Assembly: GCA_936924635.1 (NCBI GenBank)
Contig: CAKZHP010000028.1
Span: 1 to 13,802 of the forward strand
DNA length: 13,802 nt
Origin: an uncultured Propionibacteriaceae bacterium
Lineage (GTDB): Bacteria; Actinomycetota; Actinomycetes; Propionibacteriales; Propionibacteriaceae
Reading direction: 5' to 3'
Made by a program: the position numbers and the translations under genes. Shown here piece after piece: positions 6,095 to 13,309 of this stretch. The number at the start of each line of letters is the position of its first letter. Position 1 is the stretch's first letter. The notes under the pieces are model-generated. The model had not been told where the DNA came from, searched no databases, and saw only the letters and a list, made by a program, of their open reading frames with translations.

Positions 6095-8317
6095 GTGGAG
6101 GGTCCTGATCTTCGTTCCACTGAGGCCGTCATCGACAACGGTGCCCACGGCCGTCACGTCGTCCGCTTCGAGTCGGGGCTGCTGGCCCGCCAGGCCGACG
6201 GCTCCGTCACCGTCTACATCGACGACGACACCATGATCCTGTCGGCGACGACCGCCTCCAACAACCCGCGCGACGGCGTCGACTTCTTCCCCCTGACGGT
6301 CGACGTCGAGGAGCGCATGTACGCCGCCGGGCGCATCCCCGGCTCGTTCTTCCGCCGCGAGGGCCGCCCGTCCGAGGGCGCGATCCTCGCCTGCCGCCTC
6401 ATCGACCGCCCGCTGCGCCCCTGCTTCACCAAGGGCCTGCGCAACGAGGTCCAGGTCGTCGCCACCGTGATGGCGCTCAACCCCGAGGTGCTGTACGACG
6501 TCGTGGCCATCAACGCTGCGTCGGCGTCGACCACCCTGGCGGGCCTGCCGTTCACCGGCCCCGTCGGCGGCGTCCGCGTCGCCCTGATCGGCACCGACTG
6601 GGTCGCCTTCCCGACCGTGAAGCAGCTGGAGGACGCCACCTTCGACATGGTCGTGGCCGGCCGGGTGCTGCCCGACGGCGACGTCGCGATCATGATGGTC
6701 GAGGCCGAGTCGACCGAGAACACCTGGAACCTGGTGCGCTCGGGCCGCACGGCGCCGACCGAGGAGGTCGTGGCCCAGGGCCTCGAGCAGTCGAAGAAGC
6801 ACATCAAGGCGCTGTGCGACGCCCAGGCCGAGCTGGCCTCCCAGCTCCCGAAGGCGACCAAGCAGTTCCCGGTCTTCCTCGACTACGAGAAGGACGTCTT
6901 CGACGCCGTCGCCGAGGCCGCGGGCGACCGTGTCCGCGAGGTGAACTCGATCCCCGGCAAGCACGACCGTGAGACCGCCACCGAGGACCTGCTGAAGGCC
7001 CTGCAGGAGGAGCTCGCCGGCCGCTTCGAGGGCCGCGAGAAGGAGATCACGGGCGCGTACCGGTCGCTCACCAAGAAGGTCGTCCGTCAGCGCACCCTCA
7101 CCGAGAAGGTCCGCATCGACGGCCGTGGCCTGCGCGACATCCGTTCGCTGTCCTGCGAGGTCGGCGTGGTGCCCCGCGTGCACGGCTCGGCGCTGTTCAT
7201 GCGCGGCGAGACCCAGATCCTGGGCATCAGCACGCTGAACATGCTCGACATGGAGCAGAAGCTGGACACGCTCGCCCCCGAGACGACCAAGCGCTACATG
7301 CACAACTACAACTTCCCGCCGTACTCCACAGGTGAGACCGGCCGCGTCGGCTCGCCGAAGCGTCGCGAGATCGGCCACGGCGCGCTCGCCGAGCGAGCGC
7401 TGGTGCCGGTGCTGCCGAGCCGCGAGGAGTTCCCGTACGCGATCCGCCAGGTGTCCGAGGCGCTCGGCTCCAACGGCTCCACCTCGATGGGCTCGGTCTG
7501 CGCCTCGACGCTGGCACTGCTCAACGCCGGTGTGCCGCTGCGCGCGCCGGTCGCCGGCATCGCCATGGGCCTGATGAGCGACGAGGTCGACGGCAAGACC
7601 GAGTACGTGGCGCTGACCGACATCCTCGGCGCCGAGGACGCCCTCGGCGACATGGACTTCAAGGTCGCCGGCACGCGTGACTTCGTCACGGCGCTGCAGC
7701 TAGACACCAAGCTCGACGGCATCCCCGCCGACGTGCTGGCCGGTGCGCTGCTGCAGGCGCGCGAGGCCCGGTTCACCCTGCTGGACGTGATGGCCGAGGC
7801 CATCGACGTGCCGGACGAGATGAGCCCGTACGCCCCGCGCATCATCACCGTGAAGATCCCGGCCGACAAGATCGGCGAGGTGATCGGGCCCAAGGGCAAG
7901 GTCATCAACCAGATCCAGGACGACACCGGCGCGAACCTCTCCATCGAGGACGACGGCACCGTCTACATCGGCGCCGACTCGGGCGAGGCGGCCGAGGCGG
8001 CCCGCGACATGGTCAACGCGATCGCCAACCCCACCATGCCGAAGGTCGGCGAGCGCTACCTGGGCACCGTCGTGAAGCTGACCGCGTTCGGTGCGTTCGT
8101 CTCCCTGCTCCCGGGCAAGGACGGCCTGCTGCACATCTCGAAGCTGCGCCCGCTGGCCGGCGGCCAGCGCGTCGAGAGCGTCGAGGACGTGCTGTCGGTC
8201 GGCCAGAAGCTGACCGTCGAGATCTCCGAGATCGACGACCGCGGCAAGCTCTCCCTGGCCCCCGTGGTCGAGGAGTCCGCTCCCGCTGCCGAGGACACCG
8301 CGCCAGCCGCGGAGTGA
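6095..8317 (+). CDS. pnp: Polyribonucleotide nucleotidyltransferase (PNPase)
   Basis: PNPase degrades RNA 3'-to-5' using phosphate and can add tails in reverse; in actinobacteria it is a main mRNA-decay enzyme and associates with RNases J and E. The product is 740 aa, the usual size. Domains: first RNase PH-like domain (about 10-145), helical linker (about 240-325), second catalytic RNase PH domain (about 335-565) with RMRGETQ-like FMRGETQILG at 368-377 and the acidic active-site block GAEDALGDMDFKVAG (Asp515, Asp519, Asp521), KH domain (about 583-640) with GPKG at 598-601, S1 domain (about 650-723), and a short Ala/Glu/Pro tail. The start is GTG with AAAGGAG (6083-6089) 5 nt upstream. A structured leader precedes it and a long perfect hairpin follows. 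Intact. Confidence 0.98.
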   Translation: MEGPDLRSTEAVIDNGAHGRHVVRFESGLLARQADGSVTVYIDDDTMILSATTASNNPRDGVDFFPLTVDVEERMYAAGRIPGSFFRREGRPSEGAILACRLIDRPLRPCFTKGLRNEVQVVATVMALNPEVLYDVVAINAASASTTLAGLPFTGPVGGVRVALIGTDWVAFPTVKQLEDATFDMVVAGRVLPDGDVAIMMVEAESTENTWNLVRSGRTAPTEEVVAQGLEQSKKHIKALCDAQAELASQLPKATKQFPVFLDYEKDVFDAVAEAAGDRVREVNSIPGKHDRETATEDLLKALQEELAGRFEGREKEITGAYRSLTKKVVRQRTLTEKVRIDGRGLRDIRSLSCEVGVVPRVHGSALFMRGETQILGISTLNMLDMEQKLDTLAPETTKRYMHNYNFPPYSTGETGRVGSPKRREIGHGALAERALVPVLPSREEFPYAIRQVSEALGSNGSTSMGSVCASTLALLNAGVPLRAPVAGIAMGLMSDEVDGKTEYVALTDILGAEDALGDMDFKVAGTRDFVTALQLDTKLDGIPADVLAGALLQAREARFTLLDVMAEAIDVPDEMSPYAPRIITVKIPADKIGEVIGPKGKVINQIQDDTGANLSIEDDGTVYIGADSGEAAEAARDMVNAIANPTMPKVGERYLGTVVKLTAFGAFVSLLPGKDGLLHISKLRPLAGGQRVESVEDVLSVGQKLTVEISEIDDRGKLSLAPVVEESAPAAEDTAPAAE

Positions 8318-8327
8318 CCTCACCCAC

Positions 8328-8361
8328 GACGGCCCGCCGAGCAGCTGCTCGGCGGGCCGTC
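8328..8361 (+). terminator. Terminator of pnp: perfect 17-bp inverted repeat
   Basis: Bases 8328-8344 are the exact reverse complement of 8345-8361, starting GACGGCCCG and turning at CAGCTG. It begins 10 bp after the pnp stop and is followed by TGGCTCTTCC, only a loose T-rich stretch. It is one of the strongest stems in the window. Being symmetrical, it could also block reverse transcription. Confidence 0.85.
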
Positions 8362-8445
8362 TGGCTCTTCCGTGGCCGGTTCTCGCTACCGGTGTCGGCA
8401 GCGTGAACGTTCTCCACCCGGCCACCCTGCCCGCGCCAGACGAGG

Positions 8446-8451
8446 TAGCGT
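8446..8451 (+). promoter_or_regulatory. Candidate -10 box of the secreted-protein gene
   Basis: TAGCGT fits TANNNT and predicts transcription start near 8458, leaving a 41-nt leader that contains the GGGAGGAG ribosome-binding site. No -35 is evident. Confidence 0.5.
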
Positions 8452-8498
8452 CCACGCGCAGAGGCCACCAGCGTCGGTGGCCCGGGAGGAGACCCGAC

Positions 8499-9134
8499 AT
8501 GTTCACGCGCGCACTGACCGCACTGGTGGTCACCAGCCTGGCCCTCTCCGGTCTGACCGCCCCGGCGTCGGCAGCCGAGACCGAGTACGCCAAGGTCAAG
8601 CAGCGGGTGGAGGCCCAGCTGCGCGGCAAGGCGCTCGACCAGCGACCCGTCAAGCGGTGCACCGACGCCTTCGGCGGCTCGACCCCGGCCCTGGCGCCCA
8701 TCGAGTGGATGGCCGGAGAGTGGCTGGGCACCGGGTGGACCGCCACAGAGGCGGGCGTGGCCACCTACATCCAGACCGAGAACGTACGCCCCGTCGCCGG
8801 GCGCGACGAGCTCACGGTCAACGGCACAGGCTACGAGCCCGTCCGGGGTGCGGACGTGGTCTTCTCCGCTCACGCCGTCGCCACCCGTGAGGCGGACGGC
8901 AGCTTCTCGTGGGTCGCCGAGAGCGGCGGCAACAAGCTCGTCACGACCCTGGAGGTCGCCGACGGCTTCTGGGCCTGGGAGGTCGTGTACGCGCCGGGGG
9001 TCGTCATGCGCTACGAGACCACCGCCAAGCGCGGCGGGCGCGTCTGGCACGAGACCGGCGCGATCACCACCAACGGGGGCAAGACCTGGACCCCGACGAT
9101 GGAGATGACCCTCATCAAGACCTGCGACGCCTGA
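8499..9134 (+). CDS. Secreted lipocalin/DUF1579-like beta-barrel protein, function unknown
   Basis: The product is 211 aa. It begins with a Sec signal peptide: MFTR, a hydrophobic core (ALTALVVTSLALSGLTA) and a likely cleavage after APASA (residue 25). The mature part has the look of small beta-barrel proteins of the DUF1579/lipocalin-like kind: IEWMAGEWLGTGW at 68-80, IQTENVRPVAGRDELTVNGTG (91-111), strand-like repeats, and a closing block with GGKTWTPTMEMTLIK (193-207). The mature chain has two cysteines, Cys54 and Cys209, which could tie the N- and C-terminal ends by a disulfide outside the cell. The ATG at 8499 is preferred over an in-frame GTG at 8403, because GGGAGGAG (8483-8490) and the signal peptide fit it. 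The ligand or role is unknown. It stands alone between the pnp terminator and dapB. Confidence 0.8.
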   Translation: MFTRALTALVVTSLALSGLTAPASAAETEYAKVKQRVEAQLRGKALDQRPVKRCTDAFGGSTPALAPIEWMAGEWLGTGWTATEAGVATYIQTENVRPVAGRDELTVNGTGYEPVRGADVVFSAHAVATREADGSFSWVAESGGNKLVTTLEVADGFWAWEVVYAPGVVMRYETTAKRGGRVWHETGAITTNGGKTWTPTMEMTLIKTCDA

Positions 9135-9177
9135 CCACTCGTCAGACCTGGGCCACATCGCAGCGAGGCATCCCGCT

Positions 9178-9199
9178 CCCGCCTCCCGGGCGAGGTGGG
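9178..9199 (+). terminator. Weak terminator-like hairpin after the secreted-protein gene
   Basis: CCCGCCTC (9178-9185) pairs with GAGGTGGG (9192-9199), with one G-T wobble and a CCGGGC loop, 43 bp after the stop. No T-run follows. It is the only clear structure in the 191-bp gap before dapB, besides the dapB promoter. Confidence 0.35.
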
Positions 9200-9287
9200 G
9201 CAGATGCGGGTACGGCGGTGCGCGGTGGCGTGCGTCGCAACAGGTCCGCATCCGTGGACCCGTCGTCGTCTCCCCTCACCGACGACC

Positions 9288-9293
9288 TAGGGT
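9288..9293 (+). promoter_or_regulatory. Candidate -10 box of dapB
   Basis: TAGGGT fits TANNNT and predicts transcription start near 9300, giving a 26-nt leader with AGGAGG at 9316-9321. It would drive dapB and the coupled DUF2993 gene. Confidence 0.55.
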
Positions 9294-9325
9294 GGACTCG
9301 TCTGACGGACGAGCCAGGAGGATCC

Positions 9326-10066
9326 ATGCGAGTTGCGGTGTTCGGCGTGAACGGCAGGATGGGTGGCGAGGTCTGCCGGGCCGTCACCAAGGCCCCTGAC
9401 CTGGACCTGGTGGCCGGGACGGACGTGGGCGACAACCGCAACGACGCGCGCCGCGCCCAGGTGGTCGTGGACTTCACGCGACCCGACGCGGTGATGGAGA
9501 ACATCAAGTGGTGCATCGACCACGGTCTGCACACGGTGGTCGGCACGACCGGGTTCAACGACGAGAAGTACGACCAGGTGCGTGAGTGGTTGAAGGAGAA
9601 GCCGGAGGTCGGCGTGCTGATCGCGGCGAACTTCTCCATCGGCGCCGTGCTGATGATGCACTTCGCGACCACCGCGGCCAAGCACTACGAGTCGGTCGAG
9701 ATCGTCGAGCTGCACCACCCCAACAAGGCGGATGCCCCCTCGGGCACCGCGGTGGCCACGGCGGAGCAGATCGCTGCCGCGCGTGAGGCGGCCGGCCTCG
9801 GCGATGTGCCCGACGCCACGCAGCACGAGCTCCCCGGCGCCAGGGGCGCGGTGGTGTCTGGCGTGCACGTGCACGGGGTCCGGCTCGGAGGCCTGCTCGC
9901 GCACCAGGAGGTGCTGTTCGGGTCCACAGGCGAGACCCTGACGATCCGTCACGACTCGATGGACCGAGCCTCCTTCATGCCAGGTGTCCTCAGCGCCGTC
10001 CGGTGGGTGCCCTCGCACCCTGGCCTCACCATCGGTATCGACCCGCTGCTGGGCCTGGAGGCCTGA
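9326..10066 (+). CDS. dapB: 4-hydroxy-tetrahydrodipicolinate reductase DapB
   Basis: DapB reduces the dapA product with NAD(P)H in the lysine/meso-diaminopimelate pathway, feeding both protein and peptidoglycan. The product is 246 aa, typical of actinobacteria. The dinucleotide-binding motif VFGVNGRMGG is at residues 5-14, VVGTTGF at 71-77, and the catalytic block ELHHPNKADAPSGTA at 128-142, with the likely proton donor His130 and Lys134. The C-terminal HDSMDRASFMPGVLSAVRW is also standard. The N-terminal region is shorter than in E. coli DapB (a loop between the first strand and the DF motif is reduced), as in mycobacterial forms. The ATG follows AGGAGG by 4 nt. The M16 peptidase gene usually between pnp and dapB, and dapA/thyX downstream, are not present here. 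Confidence 0.97.
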   Translation: MRVAVFGVNGRMGGEVCRAVTKAPDLDLVAGTDVGDNRNDARRAQVVVDFTRPDAVMENIKWCIDHGLHTVVGTTGFNDEKYDQVREWLKEKPEVGVLIAANFSIGAVLMMHFATTAAKHYESVEIVELHHPNKADAPSGTAVATAEQIAAAREAAGLGDVPDATQHELPGARGAVVSGVHVHGVRLGGLLAHQEVLFGSTGETLTIRHDSMDRASFMPGVLSAVRWVPSHPGLTIGIDPLLGLEA

Positions 10067-10070
10067 CCTC

Positions 10071-10781
10071 GTGGCTCGTCGTGGGGGCGGGGGCGCCAGG
10101 CTGCTGGTGGTGCTGGCCATGCTGGCGGCCCTCGTCGCCGCAGCGGTGCTCGCCGGCAACACCGTCGGCCGTTCGTACGCGGAGAAGCGCGTCGCCGAGA
10201 CGGTCCAGGCGCAGGCCGGGCTGCCGACGCCGCCGACGGTGTCGATCAAGGACCCGATGTTCGTCTGGTCGGTGATCCGGCAGCACGTCGACCGCGTGGA
10301 CGTCGCCGCCGACCGCGTACCGATGCAGGTGGCGGGCAAGCAGGTCGAGGTGCGCGTCGTGGGCACGCTCACCGATGTCAGGCCCTCAGGGTCCTCGTTC
10401 GTCGCGGGCGGCCTCACCGCCGACGCGACGCTGGAGTGGGGCCAGATCGAGAAGCTGACCGGCTACCCCCTGGTCAAGGGCCCGGGCAACACCGTGGTCG
10501 CGACGGTCGCCACGACCATCCTCGGGCAGCGGGTCAACGCCGCCGTGACCGCGCGGCCGTTGATCGACGCGCAGGGCCGGTTCACGGTCACCGAGCCGAA
10601 GGCCACCGTGAACGGCGTGGCCGTGCCGGAGCAGCTCACGGGCGCGATCGTCACCGCTGTCATGAAGCCGATCGACCTCGGTCTGCCGGTTGGCCTCCGC
10701 GCGACCCGGGTGGAGGCCGCCGACGGAGGCCTGGTCCTCAGCCTTGAGGGCCGCGACGTCGATCTCGCGCAGCTGCGCTAG
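10071..10781 (+). CDS. DUF2993 (LmeA-like) membrane-anchored protein
   Basis: The product is 236 aa. Residues 11-29 form one hydrophobic segment (LLVVLAMLAALVAAAVLAG) after a basic start (MARRGGGGAR), so it is a signal anchor or uncleaved signal with the rest outside the membrane. The remainder matches the DUF2993 pattern: SYAEKRVAETVQAQAGLPTPPTVSIKDPMFVW, alternating strands, and a C-terminal LGLPVGLRATRVEAADGGLVLSLEGRDVDL. In mycobacteria the relative LmeA binds phospholipid and supports lipomannan mannosylation; that role is not shown here. The GTG at 10071 is 4 bp after the dapB stop, with GGAGG (10057-10061) inside the end of dapB, so it is likely co-translated. Its stop overlaps that of the convergent GNAT gene. 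Confidence 0.85.
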   Translation: MARRGGGGARLLVVLAMLAALVAAAVLAGNTVGRSYAEKRVAETVQAQAGLPTPPTVSIKDPMFVWSVIRQHVDRVDVAADRVPMQVAGKQVEVRVVGTLTDVRPSGSSFVAGGLTADATLEWGQIEKLTGYPLVKGPGNTVVATVATTILGQRVNAAVTARPLIDAQGRFTVTEPKATVNGVAVPEQLTGAIVTAVMKPIDLGLPVGLRATRVEAADGGLVLSLEGRDVDLAQLR

Positions 10782-11326
10782 GCCTCGACCGGCTCCGAGA
10801 TGTCGGTGTGGAGGCGCACCAGCTTGAGGTGGAGGCCCTCGACCTGCTGCTCGGCGTGAGCGCCGTCTGGCGCCCAGCCCATGCCGGTGAGGAACGCGCG
10901 CAGCTCGTCGTCGGTGGAGACCAGCCACCAGCGGGCGCGCGTGAACCCGTCGGCTCGCATCGTGTCGACGGCCGCCTGCACCAGCCGGGTGCCGTGCCCC
11001 TGACCACGGCGAGCAGGATGGACGAACAGGTCGGCCACCTCGCCGTCTTCGGCCTCGGCGTCGGGGTCGCCCGACGGGGTCACCGCCACCATCCCCACCA
11101 CGGGGGAGTCGGGGCCGTGACCCTCGGTCGCCACCAGCACCCGGTACGACGCCAGCGGCGGCCGGGTGATCGCCTCGTGCCAGACCCGCGTCATCTCGTC
11201 GGCGGGCATCTGGGCCAGCAACGGCATGTACGGGTGGGTGGGCTCGGCCAGCACCGCCCGCTGCAGGTCGGTGATGGCGCGAGCCTCGGCGGGCAGCGCG
11301 AGGCGTACGAAACCGGGAGAGCTCAC
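10778..11326 (-). CDS. GNAT family N-acetyltransferase
   Basis: The product is 182 aa with the GNAT fold: an N-terminal strand/helix (FVRLALPAEARAITDLQRAVL), beta-4 VADLFVHP (97-104), the acetyl-CoA-binding motif A RRGQGHGTRL (106-115), and a late ELRAFLTGMGWAPDG (141-155) typical of motif B. The substrate is unknown. The start is GTG at 11326, with no Shine-Dalgarno sequence and a TAGAGT box 7 nt upstream, so the mRNA is probably leaderless or nearly so. The stop TAG shares the four bases CTAG (10778-10781) with the opposite-strand DUF2993 stop. It diverges from rnj across about 90 bp. Confidence 0.88.
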   Translation of the reverse strand: MSSPGFVRLALPAEARAITDLQRAVLAEPTHPYMPLLAQMPADEMTRVWHEAITRPPLASYRVLVATEGHGPDSPVVGMVAVTPSGDPDAEAEDGEVADLFVHPARRGQGHGTRLVQAAVDTMRADGFTRARWWLVSTDDELRAFLTGMGWAPDGAHAEQQVEGLHLKLVRLHTDISEPVEA

Positions 11327-11333
11327 CCGCTGG

Positions 11334-11339
11334 ACTCTA
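11334..11339 (-). promoter_or_regulatory. Candidate -10 box of the second GNAT gene (near-leaderless)
   Basis: The reverse strand reads TAGAGT, ending 7 nt before the GTG start. Transcription would begin at the start codon or one base before it. Confidence 0.55.
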
Positions 11340-11404
11340 TGCCCGCGGCCGCGCAGGCGCCCACTCGTGGGGGATGCCGAGGGGCGCTCCGGGCGGCGGG
11401 TCGG

Positions 11405-11410
11405 TAGGGT
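11405..11410 (+). promoter_or_regulatory. -10 box of rnj (leaderless transcript)
   Basis: TAGGGT fits TANNNT, and six bases (AGGACG) separate it from the GTG at 11417, placing +1 on the first base of the start codon. This is the standard geometry of leaderless actinobacterial genes. Confidence 0.7.
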
Positions 11411-11416
11411 AGGACG

Positions 11417-13099
11417 GTGCTAGACGCCGGACTTCGTACGCCCCCGACCCTTGCCAAGGACACGCTGCGGGTCATCCCGCTCGGCGGTCTCGGCGACGTG
11501 GGTCGCAACATGACCTGTTTCGAGATCAACGGCCGGCTGCTGCTGGTCGACTGCGGGGTGCTGTTCCCCGAGGACGACCACCCTGGCGTGGACCTCATCC
11601 TTCCCGGGCTCGATGCCATCGCCGACCGTCTCGACGACGTCGAGGCGCTGGTGCTGACGCATGGGCACGAGGACCACATCGGAGCGGTGCCGTACCTGCT
11701 GCGCCAGCGCCCCAGCATCCCCGTGCTCGGCAGCAAGCTGACGCTGGCGTTCCTCAACGAGAAGCTGCGCGAGCACCGGCTGCGTGACGTCCCGCTGCGT
11801 GTCGTGAAGGAGGGGGAGCGCGCCACCGCGGGGCCGTTCGACCTCGAGTTCCTCGCCGTGAACCACTCCATCCCCGACGCGCTGGCGGTGTTCATCCGTA
11901 CGGCCGGGGGCACCGTGCTCCACACCGGCGACTTCAAGATGGACCAGCTGCCGCTCGACGGCCGCATCACCGACCTGCGGGCGTTCGCCCGGCTCGGTGC
12001 CGAGGGCGTCGACCTGTTCCTCACCGACTCCACCAACGCCGAGGTGCCGGGCTTCACGCTCCCCGAGCACGACGTGGAGCCCGCCCTGCAGCGGGTCTTC
12101 GACAGCGCGAAGCAGAAGCTCGTCGTGGCCTGCTTCGCCTCGCACGTGCACCGCGTGCAGCAGGTGATGGACCTGGCCGTCCAGCACGGGCGGAAGGTCT
12201 GCTACGTGGGCCGTTCCATGGTGCGCAACATGGGGGTGGCGCGGGACCTCGGCTACCTCAAGGTGCCCGGTGACACGCTCATCGAGCTCGGCGCGCTGAA
12301 GAACTACCGGGAGGACGAGGTCGTCGTGATCTCGACCGGCTCGCAGGGGGAGCCGCTCTCGGCGCTGTCCCGGATGGCGAACCGGGAGCACCCCCACGTC
12401 GAGCTGCGGCAGGGCGACACGGTGCTGCTCGCCTCCTCGCTGATCCCGGGCAACGAGAACTCGGTGTACCGGGTCATCAACGGCCTGGCCAAGATCGGTG
12501 CCCGCGTGGTGCACAAGGGCAACGCGCTGGTGCACGTGAGCGGCCACGCCAGCGCCGGGGAGCTCTTGTACTGCTACAACATCGTGCGCCCCAAGAACGT
12601 GATGCCGGTGCACGGCGAGGTGCGGCACCTCATCGCCAACGCCAACCTGGCGGTCGCCACAGGCGTGCCCAAGGACCGGGTGATCGTGGTGCAGGACGGC
12701 GCGGTGGTCGACCTGGCCAAGGGAGTCGCGCGCGAGGTCGGCAAGATCGACGCCGCGTACATCCTGGTCGACGGCGCCAGCGTCGGCGGCCTGACCCCGG
12801 AGTCGCTCGCCGACCGCAAGATCCTCGGCGAGGAGGGCTTCATCACCATCGTCGCGGCGGTCAACCTGCACGCCAAGCGCCTGGTGTCGCTCGACATCCA
12901 CGCGCGCGGCTTCGTCGAGGACGAGGGCATCTTCGACGAGGTGCGGCAGCGCATCATCGACGACCTGCGTACGGCCCTGGGCGACGGCGTCGAGGACCGG
13001 CACCGCCTGCAGCAGATCATGCGGCGTACGGTCGGGCGCTGGGTCAACGCCACCCACCGCCGCCGCCCCATGATCGTCCCCGTCGTCGTCGCCACGTAG
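11417..13099 (+). CDS. rnj: Ribonuclease J (metallo-beta-lactamase/beta-CASP family)
   Basis: RNase J is a zinc-dependent endonuclease and 5'-to-3' exonuclease for rRNA maturation and mRNA decay. The product is 560 aa, the usual size. The metallo-beta-lactamase motif THGHEDH is at residues 81-87 (His82, His84, Asp86, His87). Further metal or active-site positions are His150 in VNHSIPD and HTGDFK (169-174). The beta-CASP region contains STGSQGEPLSAL (307-318, with motif residues for phosphate binding), HVSGHASAGE (373-382) and PVHGEVRHL (397-405). The C-terminal domain (about 450-560) is present. The GTG start at 11417 is chosen because of the leaderless promoter and the normal N-terminus LRVIPLGGLGDVGRN. 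Usually rnj follows dapA and precedes ftsK; here it lies between a GNAT gene and rpmB. Confidence 0.96.
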   Translation: MLDAGLRTPPTLAKDTLRVIPLGGLGDVGRNMTCFEINGRLLLVDCGVLFPEDDHPGVDLILPGLDAIADRLDDVEALVLTHGHEDHIGAVPYLLRQRPSIPVLGSKLTLAFLNEKLREHRLRDVPLRVVKEGERATAGPFDLEFLAVNHSIPDALAVFIRTAGGTVLHTGDFKMDQLPLDGRITDLRAFARLGAEGVDLFLTDSTNAEVPGFTLPEHDVEPALQRVFDSAKQKLVVACFASHVHRVQQVMDLAVQHGRKVCYVGRSMVRNMGVARDLGYLKVPGDTLIELGALKNYREDEVVVISTGSQGEPLSALSRMANREHPHVELRQGDTVLLASSLIPGNENSVYRVINGLAKIGARVVHKGNALVHVSGHASAGELLYCYNIVRPKNVMPVHGEVRHLIANANLAVATGVPKDRVIVVQDGAVVDLAKGVAREVGKIDAAYILVDGASVGGLTPESLADRKILGEEGFITIVAAVNLHAKRLVSLDIHARGFVEDEGIFDEVRQRIIDDLRTALGDGVEDRHRLQQIMRRTVGRWVNATHRRRPMIVPVVVAT

Positions 13100-13111
13100 A
13101 GGCCGGTCGAC

Positions 13112-13166
13112 CACGTGTTCTGACCGGGCAGAAGCTCAAACCGCTCCTGTCCGGTCAGAATGCGTG
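13112..13166. terminator. Long imperfect hairpin after rnj
   Basis: Bases 13112-13131 (CACGTGTTCTGACCGGGCAG) pair with 13147-13166 (CTGTCCGGTCAGAATGCGTG) over 20 positions, three of them G-T wobbles. The 15-nt loop may hold a further 3-bp stem. It starts 13 bp after the rnj stop. There is no T-run on the + strand. It could terminate or stabilise the rnj mRNA, or be a DNA operator (arms TTCTGACCGGGCAG and CTGTCCGGTCAGAA differ at one of 14 positions). Confidence 0.6.
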
Positions 13167-13290
13167 CCACGTGACCCGGCGACGGCGTCGTCGGCGGCCC
13201 GAGCGCGGGTCTGCCCTGGCGCCCTTGCGGTCGGGCACGCTGATGCGAAGGCCCGTCGCGTGGGATTAGGAGACTCCGGCACGTGTGGGA

Positions 13291-13296
13291 TAACCT
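13291..13296 (+). promoter_or_regulatory. Candidate -10 box of rpmB
   Basis: TAACCT, in GATAACCTG (13289-13297), matches the rpsO promoter candidate and predicts a start near 13303 and a leader of about 50 nt. The rest of the 253-bp gap after rnj (about 13170-13285) shows only minor GC hairpins and no tRNA or gene. Confidence 0.55.
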
Positions 13297-13309
13297 GTGG
13301 CGGTTGCCT

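Noticed and set aside
5798..7378. A 526-codon reverse-strand open frame opposite pnp
   Set aside because: Antisense shadow of pnp and its leader; low-complexity composition and no recognisable domain.
8403..8498. An upstream GTG start for the secreted protein
   Set aside because: It lacks a ribosome-binding site, would overlap the TAGCGT promoter and would bury the signal peptide.
11420..13114. A 564-codon open frame on the reverse strand opposite rnj
   Set aside because: It is the antisense shadow of rnj in high-GC DNA. The translation is His/Val/Asp/Arg-rich with no family motif, and rnj on the + strand is unmistakable.
13100..13290. A tRNA gene in the hairpin-rich gap after rnj
   Set aside because: There is one long stem, but no cloverleaf, no T-loop GGTTCGAATC-type sequence and no acceptor stem of the right size.
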